A DNA stretch of 64,000 bases from Simmondsia chinensis. Lineage: Eukaryota; Streptophyta; Magnoliopsida; Caryophyllales; Simmondsiaceae. The notes below the pieces were generated by a model. It saw only the letters and a program-made list of their open reading frames with translations, had not been told where the DNA came from and did not search any database. A program made the position numbers and the translations under genes. Below are positions 21,002 through 32,552 of the stretch, piece after piece. The stretch covers positions 11,787,501 to 11,851,500 of the forward strand of contig JAGTTD010000018.1 in NCBI GenBank assembly GCA_018398585.1. The letters are read 5' to 3'. Numbering within the stretch: the stretch's first letter is position 1; each line of letters starts with the position of its first letter.

Positions 21002-22214
21002 ATGAGGAGCATATCCATAGCTAATTTTAATGTTGCACCAAGTACATGGGAGCCTAGGTGTAGTAGGAGGATTGTCAAGGCACTTGACAAATTTGTGTCA
21101 TCATACTTAATGATTAAGCATGATAATGAATTTGATCATTTTATCTACAATAAGCTATTAAGAATAAGGATGCAAACGAATGGGCTAGGGTAATGAAAAC
21201 TAAGTTAGAACAAATGTATTCCAACCAAGTATGAGAACTTGTACAAGCGATGAAAGGCTTGAAGCACATTGAATTTGAATGGGCCTACAAGAAAAAAGAG
21301 ATGAATGGAAAAGAAGGTAGAGACCTTCATTAAAGGACTGATGCCAAAGGATTATACCATAAGAGGACGGAATTGTCTACGACAAGACCTTCCTACCAGT
21401 TGCTATGCTTAAGTCCATTCAAAAACTCATATCTTTTACTTCTCATTATGATGAGATATCGCAAATAGATGTCAAAACAATCTTTTTGAATAATCATGTT
21501 GAGGTAGATATTTTTATGACACAACTAAATGGATATTTTCTCATGAATTAAGAGCATATGGTATACAAATTGACGACGTTTATTTATAAACTAAATTATG
21601 CATCTCATTCATTGAGTATTGGATTCAGTGAAGCTATAAGATCATATAGGTTTGAACAAATGCTTGATCAACCAAGTGTATACCGATGCATAATACAAAG
21701 CCATTGACTTTCTTACTAGTGTTATATTTGAACTATATTCTACCCATTGAAAATGTCATAAAATAATTACAAGCTATGAAAATTTGACTACTGAGTTAGT
21801 TTTAAATGAAAGACCTAGTATAACCCAACTATATTTTTAGGACAAAGCTCTTGCATGATCATAAGAATAGAATGTTAAGCAGGTTATAGATTGCTTATTC
21901 CAATAAGGATTCTAGATATTTGATGTTAAAATTGGTCTTTATCTTGGAGTAGAAGCCATTAGATGATGAAGTGTCAAGCTACTTACATTGCCTAGTTCAC
22001 TATAAAAGTCAGGTACTTGATAGCTAGAGAAACTGTAAAGTTGGGTTCATGGCTTGGAAAGTTCTTTTTGGATCCACATCTTATGAGTGATACAATAAGA
22101 TAGTAAGACAACAACATTAAAATTGGTATAGCTAATTAGTTGGTAGATTTTTAGGAGATCGATAAACGATGCAAGGCCGATTAGATTTAGAAAAAGTAAG
22201 AGATTGTTATGTAC
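21002..22214 (+). pseudogene. K3 copia pol remnant
   Basis: The frame at 21002-21193 (RCSRRIVKALDKFVSSYLMI) matches the K1 frame at 50431-50706 (RCGGRIVRTPDKFIAGALVV), a pol segment upstream of copia RT. Further copia RT/RNase H-like scraps follow, such as GVEAI near 21950, matching ILGVGAMSE of K1. Heavily mutated. Confidence 0.55.
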
Positions 22215-22740
22215 AGTGTCATAAAAAATCAATTATTTATTTTTTTAATTATCAATAAATAATTTTTTTTTCTGCTGTCTAATTGTATTTTATAAGTTAT
22301 ACATGCATGCGATTTTTTTTTCAAAACGTTTCATGAGATGAACATTGTCCATAATGACATACAAATATTTGATTTAAGTGTAGGTCAATGGAATTGATCA
22401 AGAGAAAAACTTAGATAAAAAAGAGTGATATGCCTCGGAAAAATAAGTTCATAGTCAGTAACAAGTTTGGACTACTTATTTAACCAGACTATAATGTGGT
22501 ATAAGTAATGGCTTATCTAGGTCATTCGGATATATATCTAAAAATATCATAATTTTTTCCCAAAAATATAGGAACATTGAACTTGACCACATGAGTTGCT
22601 AATTTTTCTACTACTATCAAAAAATATAACGCGTATTGTGTGTTAAGAGATAACTCTAAACGATAATTGTGACATGGACTCATGCATCTTAAATGGTGAA
22701 ATTGAACTGTGACCTATAGGAAAGGTTAAGGTAACCCACC

Positions 22741-24992
22741 CAAAAATATTCTATTAAGGTATATGCTCGATATGTTGAAATTTTGATATTGGTTTGAATA
22801 TAGTATCGTTTTGGAGAATTTTTGGTACCCGACTTGACCCGATATTAATTACATACATTGCTTTAAACAAACATTTAAAGTCGTATTTAGAATAGTTATT
22901 ATGCTATCTTTATTAAATATTAAGGTTGTAGGTTCACTTCTAAATCCTAGCAAAAATATTATAGCCATTGTACTTTTTTCCTTTCTTTTTGCAACAAAAA
23001 TGATGCTGCCGCCCCTTAGATTTTGACAGGTTACAGAGCGGATAGATCATGGCGGGTTGGCATTGGAGAGATCGGTCACGTGGCAGCTCTAAAAATTAAC
23101 ATCAATTAGCAAGTTTAGTTTATATGAGTAGATTTTATTATTTATCTTCATATTTATCTCTTTTAATTTTAATCTTTTTATTCTAGGTGAATTAGCTCCT
23201 TTATTTAAAGAAGATAAAGACTAGGATTTTTTTAGCATTGAATTATTCAATTTTCATAGTTTTTGTTTATATTTTCTTTCTTATTCTCAGGTTATGAGAA
23301 TCAAGAATGGAACCTTTTTCCTTTGTTTCTTAATTATTTTAGAAATAGCAGTTCAAAAGAAGGCAGCTGAACTTTTCGTTCCCAATTTTTTTTCTTATCT
23401 ACGCTGCATCAAAAATCTTACCTTACTGTTATGTAAAAGAAATCCTAATTTTTCATCGTTTTCTCTTTGGAAAAATACTTTACTTTTAACTCTTGATCGA
23501 ATCACTAACGACAGACTATAATGATGATTGTTTGTGGCTGCTACTCTATTTCTCTCTATGTAATTACTGAACAGTTTTCTAATTGTGGAGATTTTATTTA
23601 TACGCCATGGTAATTTTAAGATGACTTATGGATTCGTTACCATTTGACAATATTATGTATGTCCTTTTTTCATTTGAAATTGTTAAGCTTAAGTGGAGTA
23701 TCATTATTATAATTTTATAATATAATCTAATATGGTATTTCCTATAAAAATTTTGTTATATATTAGTTTGTGTATAATAGGTCCCTATATAAGCTAACCC
23801 GAATTAACTAATGCTTGAAAAAGTTACTACTCAATGAAAAGCATAACTTGAAGCTAGATCGTTGGTGCAATGTGTCATTTTGAGGTCTTTAGCCAGATAT
23901 GAAATGGGAATGGCATGGCACTAAATAAATGTAATAATAAGGGTGATTTTGTTTAGATTTTGAGTTTTCACAACTTTTGGATACCGTCATTTTTTTCTTT
24001 ACCTATCGCATGTTATTTTTCTGGACCGTGCCATTGCCCAATGCTCAAAACTGTATAACCACTTCGTTTTTGGGTTGCCACGCAACGTCCATCCACCGGC
24101 CTCTTTGCGACACGTTTCTTGTCGTCCACGCTTAGATTGTGTAGGTTTGTCTTAGTTTGGACCATCTTTTGCAATGACGATGAATAGTCGAGATGGCGCA
24201 GGGGGAAGCAGCACGAATTGAGGCACAATGGTACATAACGATGGTTTAGAGAGAGAGAAATGCAAGGATGCTACATTTTCTTGGTTCTTTCTGCTTTCTC
24301 TCTTCTTTTCCCTCACGTTGCTCTTCAAAACCCTAACCCTAGCTGACATTCCTGTTACCTAGCCAAGTTCGTGGGTCATATGTGACGATCTTCTACGTCC
24401 GGTTTCGATTTGTAAGATTTATGACTTAGAATCCTATAATTTCATATAATTTGTATTACATGTTGAATCTTTGGTTTGTAACTTGTAATATAATCATCAT
24501 ATAGTGGATAAACTTCTCTTGATTTAGAGATTTGTGGACTACGACATCTTTTTCGGGTCCAATCCATGCAGGCTCTTATGTTCTTGGATTGATATTGAGT
24601 TCCTCTTTGTAACATTTTTTTTTCATAGCTTTATATTCTAGTCGATCTTGTAATTCATTATTTTGTAAATTTGCAAAGCCATTTAAAAGTGGACATAGTA
24701 AATATTTAGTTATATCTTTTATAAAACTAATTTTATAATAAATGTTAATGAAACAAGCGAATACCAAATTCGATGTGATCTTAGCCAATCCCTTAAGGTA
24801 CCCGATTGATTTATGTACCCAACGCTTTGGATCACTGTTTGCTTCATTTGCTTGTTAAGTGCGTGAATGTTGTCGCCGTAAATACAAATGTAAAAAAAAG
24901 TGCAAAAAGGGAATCATCGTAATTAGGGAACGAGACAAAATTCTGGACCGTACGTCTTTGACCTCAACCACTCACTTTTTCAGAGAAATGGG
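22741..24992. other. Unassigned AT-rich stretch
   Basis: No convincing reading frame, LTR pair or RNA gene. 23100-23290 loosely resembles the D LTR (27750-27930) in layout. 24325-24337 contains AAACCCTAACCCTAG, a telo-box-like motif seen in some plant promoters. 24480-24560 resembles the R-U5 part of copia LTRs. These hints are too weak to name an element. Short minus-strand frames at 24013-24349 show no recognisable domain. Confidence 0.4.
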
Positions 24993-25202
24993 GTGATGCT
25001 TTTGGTGTATCCAACTTCGTTTGTTAAACATGTCAATTCTTCTTACGCTCCAATTAAGGAAACTTTATATTTTTGTGGATTCTTTGATATACTTGATGAC
25101 AAAAAATTAAAGGGATATGGAGCTATCTCAAGTGGCAGTTATAATAACGGAACAGGGCCCACAGACATCTTTCCTCGTACACTGAAAAGTAAGAAACTAT
25201 GA
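24993..25202 (+). other. Small unrecognised open frame
   Basis: Sixty-nine codons (FVKHVNSSYAPIKETLYFCG, then SSGSYNNGTGPTDIFPRTLK). The composition is more protein-like than the surrounding AT-rich DNA, but I recognise no family and see no intron signals or partner exons. It could be an exon scrap carried by a transposon. Confidence 0.2.
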
Positions 25203-26340
25203 TGGAGACAAATTCAAGATCTCAGCAGTCCAGTTATAAACCCGCGTCACTCAAATTTTTAGGCCCAGCACTCGTGACTTATAATAACTTGAATGAGCTA
25301 GGGTCTAATAAGATTTAGGTGGAGCAAACTATATTTGAGTCACTAGAGGAGGAAAATTGCAATCAAGGTCAAGCCTTGGCCATCAAAGCCCTTAAACAAT
25401 AGCGCAAATCTAAGTTCACCTAAATTATTAAGCGGTGACAGTAGTGTTAAGACCAATGCAATCAAAGTCAAGCCTTTGTGTCAAAACCTTTAACTAACAC
25501 CTCAATTCTTAACTTGGTGTTTTCATGGAACAGATTAAAACAAAGAGTTCATACCTGAACCGTGAAGAACTGTATTACCCTGATGAAACAAATATAGCAA
25601 GATCTTTGCTAAGCTAAGCTAAGTTATGCTACTCCTAGGTAAAAAGCATAAGTGTGCTGTAAAGAAACTTTAAGAAGTTTGTATGGGTGGTGTTGGACAC
25701 TTTATGAGTACAATATTGTCTCTTATTTATAGAAAAATAAAATAATTGTTGCAAGCTAATTTAGTGACATTTTCTTCCCACATTAGCCTCAAAGCTTCTT
25801 TACTGTATGAATGGGTAGTGAAGGTTCCCTTAATTTGGTGTGCTCGAGCATCTTTATGGATGCCTACGTCTGCTTTTTCAACCGAGTCCCTTCTAGACAC
25901 CCTATATTCTATTGGATAAGCTTGAAGCCCATACAATTGAAATTTCCCTCTAAGTAACTGCATCAAACTTGAAAACCATCTTTCTTGTAGCCTTGTAGAA
26001 TGTCCCTTGAGCTCGAGTTCCTTTCACCTCTTAAATCATCTCGAGCCTTAAGTGGCTGATACCCTTATTAGTATTTTACACTCCTCATGAAGCTAGGCTC
26101 AAGACACAGTTATCTTAGCATCTAATGGCCTTACCTTCCTCGAGGAGGGCCTCACATCACAAGTGCATGGAGCTTTTCTCAAACTGCATTGTCCCAACTC
26201 CCTCGAGTTTACGGTGTAAACAAATGCCTCCTTTTTAGCCATTGGTAATTTCAAATTTCCCACGGGTAAAAATCTGCTTGATTTGACCCCCAACGGCTCT
26301 AGGGAGTTTGAGAGAACACTGTCTAATGTTTTACTTTCCT
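25203..26340 (-). repeat. Probable LTR of the Tat-like element T
   Basis: On the minus strand there is a TATA-like TTTCTATAAATAAG at about 25735, followed by a region like R-U5. A diverged ~99-bp tandem repeat (GCAATCAAGGTCAAGCC at 25359 and its relative at 25458) lies in it. Its place, between the protease/gag side of T (left) and the T 3' antisense frame and integrase (right), is where a T LTR would be expected. No second copy is in the window, so the ends are not defined. Confidence 0.4.
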
Positions 26341-26353
26341 TCATTCATGCGTT

Positions 26354-26366
26354 TCTATAAATACGA
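26354..26366 (+). promoter_or_regulatory. TATA-box-like site upstream of the antisense frame
   Basis: CTATAAATACGAC lies about 180 bases before an ATG at 26539 on the plus strand, opposite to the direction of T. Spacing and sequence fit a plant core promoter, but nothing shows that it is used. Confidence 0.35.
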
Positions 26367-26538
26367 CAATTAGTGCTTTGACGCTTGACTTTCCATCTAT
26401 GTGCTCTCTCTTTGCTGTGATTAAACGCTCAAAAACACTTGATTAAACGCTCCAAAACACTTGCTCTCTCCTTTTGATTTCTTCATCCTTCATCGCTAGT
26501 CTACTCTTTGAATCTTGAGATTCATCAAACCACTAAGA

Positions 26539-27509
26539 AATGGCTCAAATCTTTTACACTGTCTTTACCCTATTCCCTTAGGCTGATAGCCATATTGAAT
26601 AGTTGGCATGTCTAGTTCTATCAGATGTTTTAATGGCCTTTGATAGGCTTCAGAGCCCTATTAACCTTGGTACCATCAAGGAGGATCTTTCTTAGATGTC
26701 TAAGAACAATCAAGTTCACCATCCATACAGATATAGTAGGGATGGCTGGTGAACCTGACTATGTTGTGAAAACTCAAAATCTGAGGACCTGCCATGCATT
26801 GATATGATAGTAGGGAGTTGGGACTTGCCATTCCTCCATATGAAGTGATCATTTTCCCTACTATCATATCAATGCGTGGCAGGTCCGCTTGGTTGCACAA
26901 GTTTATACCATGAAGGTTTACAAGGTAATCACAAGCAACTCTTCTTATACCCCAGAGTACCTGTTAACCTAACCATAAACCTTCCGTTCCTCAGAATTCT
27001 CCTCAAAATATCAAATATAGGCATTAAGTAACATCACGTATTCCCTTAAGGACTTATAAGCATAAAAGTCCCACTTTCACGACCCATCAAGGATCTTTTA
27101 AAAAGGTAAGCAAGCCTTTTCCCCAAATTTTGGCATTATTTTAGGATCTTAAAGGAATACTAATGCGACTTTGTTTCCCTTACATTTCTCATGAATTCCC
27201 TAAACTACAAATAGGAGGATCTGAATTAATAGCAGCAAGGACATTGAGAACCCTTCCAAAAGAGACCAGCTTCTTGACCATTGGAGGAACGAGGCTACCA
27301 GTCAGCTATCTCCCACATGAGCATCCATAGGGAAAATTTCTTAGCTAGACCTGGAATGCATTTTCCCATTGTTGTGCAGACGTTTTTGGCCGTACAAGCA
27401 ACTTACATGTACTGTTTTTTTGTACTAGCCAAGTACTCCATGAAATCATTAACGAAATGTGCATTTTATGGAATATGTCTCATAGCTTGGTAGTTCCTTT
27501 TGTTCATTT
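26539..27509 (+). pseudogene. Decayed antisense frame in the 3' region of T
   Basis: Starting at ATG 26539 the plus strand reads MAQIFYTVFTLFP, then DSHIE, then LACLVLSDVLMAFDRLQSPI with scattered stops. A later stretch, near 27270-27310, reads LTIGGTRLPVSYLPHEHP. Tat-lineage elements are known to carry an extra antisense ORF between pol and the 3' LTR, sometimes with a plant-mobile-domain-like protein. This position and orientation fit, but I cannot confirm the domain by eye. It contains the hairpin at 26785-26886 and is cut by D. Confidence 0.35.
26785..26886. repeat. 32-bp near-perfect inverted repeat (hairpin)
   Basis: Arms 26785-26816 and 26855-26886 are complementary at 31 of 32 positions; the exception would be a G-U pair in RNA. 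They are separated by 38 nt. It begins GGACCTGCCATG and ends GTGGCAGGTCC. It is not at a transposon end. Confidence 0.85.
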
Positions 27510-28028
27510 TGATGCAGCCGCCATCCGATATTGGGGGTGCAATTCCAGCTGGTAGGTGACGCCATGGCAGGAGGATTGGCTGGGTAGGATAAACGGGTGG
27601 ATACAACCTCCTGTATGTGATTGGCATATAGCTTGGCAGTAATTGTTGGCAGCATGATCTTGGCAGCAAGGCTGATGAGAGACACAGTGAAGATCTGCAA
27701 TGAAGATTAGGGTTTGAGTTTGATTAGGACAGTTAGTTTTTAGATTTAAATCTTAAGTGTTTTATTTATATTTAGGCCTTCATATTTGTCTCTTAGAATT
27801 TATTTTAATTCAAATAGCTCCTCTATAAATACAAGAAGAATTAGGTTGTTTTAATTATTGAATTTGATAGATTATTTTTATGAGTTTTTAGCTCTTACTA
27901 TTCTCAAGAGTGAGAATTAGAAGTGAATTACTATGTTCCTCTCTCTTTTTGTTATTGAATAATAAAATTAAAGGGAAGGCTGTTGAATCCTTCCCATTCC
28001 CCAAAAATCCTACTTACACATTGCAACA
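27510..28028 (+). repeat. D 5' LTR
   Basis: 519 bp, similar throughout to 29472-29997 (for example GGCAGTAATTGTTGGC and the TTAGGTTGTTTTAATTATTG block). A TATA-like CTCTATAAATACAAG lies near 27820-27835. Confidence 0.85.
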
Positions 28029-29471
28029 GTTTGTATCAAAGCTCATAACGACTTCTGAGACAGCCTGTGGGAGACCGAGGTACGGTCAATGTCGGAGATG
28101 TTCTTGATTGTGATGTTCAATGGCAAGAAGAGAAGAGATTCGAGGAGGGGGAGGTGGAATTCCTGCGAATCAAGAGTTGCTTTATTCAAGTACGGGCAAA
28201 ACTCGATCTTGCACTCGAAACCTAGCCCCGACGCCAATTAACACTAGATGCTATAGAAGAGGAGACGGAGGTGATCCAAAATCCAACATCGGATGCTGAA
28301 CTACCAGAACTTGGGCCGCAGTGACATCAGCTCATTGCCGACAATGCAAACGTTGAAGAACGAAGGGTGGAAACTGGCCTCCACGATGAATTTTCAGAGT
28401 TGGAGGAAGAAGGCTTCACAATGGCGGCAGAGACTCTAGGCAAGTTGGCGTCACTTGGTGAAGAGGAGGCAGCGGGTGATGAGGGACGCTTGCTATTAGT
28501 CAGGCGGGTTGGCTTCACGCCTGAAGAGGCAGAAGAGGATGAATGGCTACGACACAACATATTCCAGACAACATGTACAATTGGCGAGAGGGTATGCTGC
28601 CTAGTCATTGATACTGGGAGTTGTGAGAACGCCATCTCTAAAGAAGCCATTCGGAAGCTAAGGTTAAAGATGAAGGAGCATCTGAACCCTTACCATGCTC
28701 GAGATAGACGATCAGCTAATCATATCTAAATGTTGTTTGGTCAATTTCTCAATTGGGGCAAAATATCGGGATGCGGTTTGGTGCGACGTTGTGACCATGG
28801 ATGCTTGCCACTTGTTGTTTGGGAGACCATGGTAGTACAATAGAGCTTCCATCCATGATGGATGACGTAACACAAATAGCTTCGTATTTAAGGGAACAAG
28901 GATCAACTTGTTGCCCATGAAGGTTGAGGTGCCATGTGAGTTGAAGACCGCAGACCCTAGGCCGGAAGAGAGAGCCGTGGCCACCAAGGCAGTTGGTGAG
29001 TCAAAGTTAGCATCCACACCAGTAGGCATTATCAGGGGAGAACCTATCTTTGATAAGCCGACACATCTTGATTTGTCCTGTCCACCCAAATTTGATGAGC
29101 CCATCCATGACAAGGAGGAGGTGCCGGCTAAACTAGGGAGTTTATCAAAGGAGGCGTGTCCTGATGGGTTAGGTACACGAGGATGCCTTACCAAGAATGT
29201 GGGTTCAATAATGATTACGGCATGTAGTGCATGAGGATATCTGGCACCAAGTGTGGAAGCTGCTTACTAGGAGTTACATCTGCGTAAGACAAAAAGACGG
29301 ATTAATGGAACTTGGCAGCTTAGTCACTAGCTGGTATGGAGGTTGGTTGGCAGGTATGTGCATTGGAACTCGATAAGTTTGGCAGCTAGAGTAAAGAAGC
29401 TCTACATGGCGAAAGTAGCCAAGACAATCCCTTGGAGAATTCGAGGGCGACCTCTCTCCAACCGGGAGAGG
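28029..29471 (+). pseudogene. D internal region: leader and protease, RT to integrase deleted
   Basis: A 120-codon frame (28367-28729) ends in an aspartic protease with CCLVIDTGSCENAISKEAI, the DTG active site of chromovirus proteases. The next part, partly frame-shifted, shows the family's VTMDACHLLFGRPW motif (about 28795-28840) and an HDG...N.FVF strand. Another open piece (28908-29234) is hydrophilic linker. The sequence then jumps to a short tail before the 3' LTR. RT, RNase H and integrase are missing, so it can only move with help. The protease catalytic triplet itself is intact. Confidence 0.75.
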
Positions 29472-29997
29472 ATGATGCAGCCGTCATCCCGATGCTAGCG
29501 GTTCAATACCAGTTGGAAGGTGAGGCCATGGTAGGAGGATTGGCCGGGTAGGATAAATGGGTGGATACAATCCCGTGTCGAGATTGACAGATAGCTTGGC
29601 AGTAATTGTTGGCCGCATGATCTTGGTGGCAAGGCTGATGAGAAATTTGGTGAAGATTTGCGGTGAAGATTAGGGTTTGGGTTTGATTAGGATTAGTTTG
29701 CTAGTGTTTAGATTTAAATCTTAAGTGTTTTATTTAGCGTTAGGCCTTTATATTTATTTTTTAGAATTTTGTTTCAAATCAAATAACTCCTCTACAAAAA
29801 CAAGAGGAATTAGGTTGTTTTAATTATTGAATTTGATAGATTATTTTTATGAGTTTTTAGTTCTTTCAATTCTGAGGAGTGAGAATTAGAAGTGAATTAC
29901 TTTGTTCCTCTTTCTTTTTGTTATTGAATAATAAAATTAAAGGAAAAACTGTTGAGTCCTTCCCGTTCCCCAAAAATCCCACTTACGCGCTGCATCA
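29472..29997 (+). repeat. D 3' LTR
   Basis: 526 bp, TGATGCAGCC...GCATCA, partner of 27510-28028. Scattered substitutions and small indels suggest it is not a very recent insertion. Confidence 0.85.
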
Positions 29998-31440
29998 ATT
30001 TTGCTTTCCTAAGGATCACTGAGTTGATCCTCTATACACTGATATTGAAACTAGGCCTATAATTAAGGGAATCTAAATTTGGAGACTTCTTTATTAGAAC
30101 CCGAAATTGAAGCCAAATATTTCTTAAGGAACCTTCCATTAATAGCCCTTTGATGAGTTCTCCATCTAGGTCATGGAGTCAGTAAGCATTTCCTCCAAAT
30201 ACCTCAATAACTATGATCAGGCATTCCTAATTTGGGTATCATTTCCCAAAGATGTGATCTTTCAAGCCAATGGATAATACCCCATTACAGACTAATTCTC
30301 CCAAACCAAATTACCTAGGTTTGACCTTCTTGCTAGGCTTTGGCCATCCTGTTTTGTTGCTTTTCTAGTTTATGAAAGGCGTCAAGCCTAACTTGGTCCA
30401 AGTTAGTAAATTCATCCATCATAGTCCACCCATATCCAAGTTTAGAAAACATTCCTTGATGAGCTAGCCTAATAGACTGAACTGTGACTTCCACTGTAAT
30501 TGCAGTATCATGGCCATATGTTAAATGGAAGGAGGTTGTCCCAGTTGCTTCAGGTTTGGACGTTCTATAAGCCCAAAGGGTATCAAGTAGAAACTCATGC
30601 CACCTTCTAGTATTATCCTCAATCATCGTCTCATTATTGACCCTTGAAATCTTATTAGTAGATTCTTCCTGGCCATTTGATTGAGCATAATAAGGGGTTG
30701 AGTTCAAGATTTCAATGTTGAAACTCTTGGAAAACTCCTTGACCTCAGCTCCATTGAACACTTTAGCTTGGTCCATAGTTATGATTTCTGGTATTCCGAA
30801 CCTACACGATATATAATCTTTGATAAAATCAATCACATCTTACTGATTAATGTTCCTGTATGGCTTAGCCTCCACCCACTTTGTGAAATAATCAATGGCC
30901 ATAAGAATGTAAGAATGCTGCTTTCTAGAGAGAGAGAGAGAGCGCCGGGGGGGGGGGGGGGGGGGAGGGGGGAGGGGAATTCATTTCTCCTATGATATCC
31001 ATTGCCCATCCTCAAAAGGGACATGGCTTAACAATAGCATGCATTTTAGCAACAGAGACCCTTTGTGCATGACCATATCTTTGGCATGTTGTGCATCCTT
31101 TTGCATCCTTGATAGAATTATCCCTCAATGATAGAATCGTCCATCATTGATGGATAATAGTAGCCATAATGTTTGATGAGCCAGTGCATATTATTACCAG
31201 CTAAATGGAATCCAAAAATACCCCCATGGGCTCCAACTTTCACTAGCATTGCTTCCTCTAAGTCTAGACACTTGAAAAGCACTCTACTTGTGTCCCATTT
31301 GTATAATTCTCCGGACTTATCATCAAGATGAAATATATGAGCTCTCATTTTCATCCTTATGTCTTTGACATTGTCACAAGATTTTTTGAAGCAATCCATC
31401 AAGGACTTCCTTGCTGAGAAAATTTAATTTCAAAACTAAA
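29998..31440 (-). pseudogene. T pol, 3' half: integrase of the Tat-type gypsy element
   Basis: On the minus strand from 31402: an N-terminal linker (DDKSGELYKWD), the zinc-binding region (HLAGNNMHWLIKHYGYYYP, then CTTCQRYGHA), and the core with IDYFTKWVEAKPY, PEIITMDQAKVFNG and SNGQEESTNK carrying the catalytic acids. The C-terminal domain (LPIGLKDHIFG-like, then HQRAINGRFLKKY) lies near 30260-30130. The core frame 30836-30333 is open for 167 codons. A GA/poly-G tract (30925-30977) sits between the zinc domain and the core. It begins at 31440 against the K2 LTR, just where the 5' half of T ends at 16706. Confidence 0.85.
30925..30977. repeat. (GA)n followed by poly-G in the T integrase
   Basis: About nine GA units, GCGCC, then G19, A, G6, A, G4. 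The coding side would read Pro- and Ser/Leu-rich low complexity between IIGEMNSP and SKQHSYILM. Four G runs could form a quadruplex. Length may be unreliable in assembly. Confidence 0.85.
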
Positions 31441-32081
31441 ATTTTCTAAATTGGCTAGATCAGGCGCAATCGAAATAATTTTAAAATTTGTTAATTTTAA
31501 ATCTAAGGATATCTATTCTAATATACAAATAACGCCTTAGAATATCAAAGCATGGTAAAATTTGAACTAAAAGCATAAATAAATTTGTGAAAAATTAAAG
31601 GAAAGCATTAAAAGATAAGCAATGAGGAATACCTCGATTGTAGAACGCAATTATCGCCTGAGAGGAATCATCGAGACCGCCAGATCTTCTTGGCAATGAC
31701 CCATTTACTCCCTGGGTGTGGGCACCGAAAATATTTTCTAGGAAGAATTTCAAAGAGAAATTCCTCATTTATAGTTGTCCAAAAAAATCAAGTTTTTTGG
31801 AAACTTTTCAGCTAATAAATTGAGTCCCAAAGATCCTTTTTTTTATAATAAGCATCAGATAAAAGACTAGGTCTCTTTTTAGATGTGGGATACTATTAAA
31901 AATAAAATACAGATTTTGAAATCATGCAAAATGACATCGTACACAAATAAATGCGTGTTTTTCTTGGCCACGTCAAATATGACACGTGCACGCCCCTGAT
32001 TCGTCAGCATCAATGATGCATCTCATATTTATGCATATTTTCCTTGAAATTTTGGCTCTTTTGCACATGTCCAATTATCAA
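31441..32081 (-). repeat. K2: R-U5-side half of the Ty1/copia LTR
   Basis: On the minus strand the order CCCACATC...TATAAATGAGG...AATATTTTCGGTGCCCAC...GAAGATC parallels the promoter, R and U5 part of the K1 LTR (46610-46840: CCCACATCG, TATAAATTGAGG, AATATTTTTCGGAGCCCAC, GAAGATCG). It has no U3 half here; that half is at 15333-16705. It ends with ATCAA directly before the S LTR. The left border with T integrase is approximate. Confidence 0.6.
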
Positions 32082-32552
32082 TGTATCCTCACTTTGGCAA
32101 TTTTTTATATTTTATAGGTTCAAAGATTAAAGTTTCTGAAATGGAAAAATTATAGTGCAAATGAGACAAAATTGGATGCATGGGAACATCAATCAAGTCG
32201 GTCAGGATTCGGGAAAAGCACGCATGACCCCAAAACCAAGTCAGGCCCACCGCCGCCAAGCTGGCTGGCATCGACAACCCAGCACACCCACTTATTCCCA
32301 CAACCACCTGACGTACAGCATCTCCTACCGTGCACACCAGCCTATGACCACTGTCCAAGCCCAACAACTCACCTTAGTCCAACCTGCACCAGGCCCATCG
32401 CCACCATTGTCCTTCAACCTATCCCTACGCCGGCCCAAGTCCGGCCCACCAGCAACCTCCAGTTTAGTTCCGCCTAGGGTTGAACAGCAGCATCAATATA
32501 TTTATCGAGCATTTTATTAATTCATGATTATTCTAGTATGAATCCCTGCAGC

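Larger units (their letters stand above)
20110..22740 (+). mobile_element. K3: decayed Ty1/copia element
   Basis: A short LTR piece (20110-20375) shares blocks with K2/K1 LTRs in inverse orientation to K2 (GGATTAGTCACAAAACATTG, GGATAACGGCATGAAGT). It is followed by pol remnants and a PPT-like AGTAAGAGATTGT (near 22195). A 3' LTR start AGTGTCATAAAAAATC at about 22218 runs to roughly 22740, where blocks corresponding to the K1 LTR (ACTACTATCAAAAA, GACTCATGCA) end. It probably lies in the gag region of T. Boundaries are approximate. Confidence 0.6.
27510..29997 (+). mobile_element. D: internally deleted LTR retrotransposon (CRM/Galadriel-type protease)
   Basis: Two LTRs (27510-28028 and 29472-29997) begin TGATGCAGCC and end in CA. 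A degenerate PBS (TTTGTATCAAAGC) follows the first. The internal region is only 1.44 kb and encodes a protease but no RT or integrase. A 4-bp direct repeat ATTT flanks it (27506-27509, 29998-30001). It interrupts the minus-strand T element just after the integrase C-terminus. Confidence 0.85.

Noticed and set aside
24013..24349. Minus-strand open frames near a telo-box as the 5' end of a host gene
   Set aside because: No recognisable domain, no continuing exons, and neighbouring sequence hints at LTR material. Left as unassigned.
31620..31760. A possible host exon in a relatively GC-rich block
   Set aside because: It lines up with the R-U5 part of the copia LTR family (order of CCCACATC, TATAAAT, GGTGCCCAC, GAAGATC on the minus strand), so LTR origin is the better explanation.
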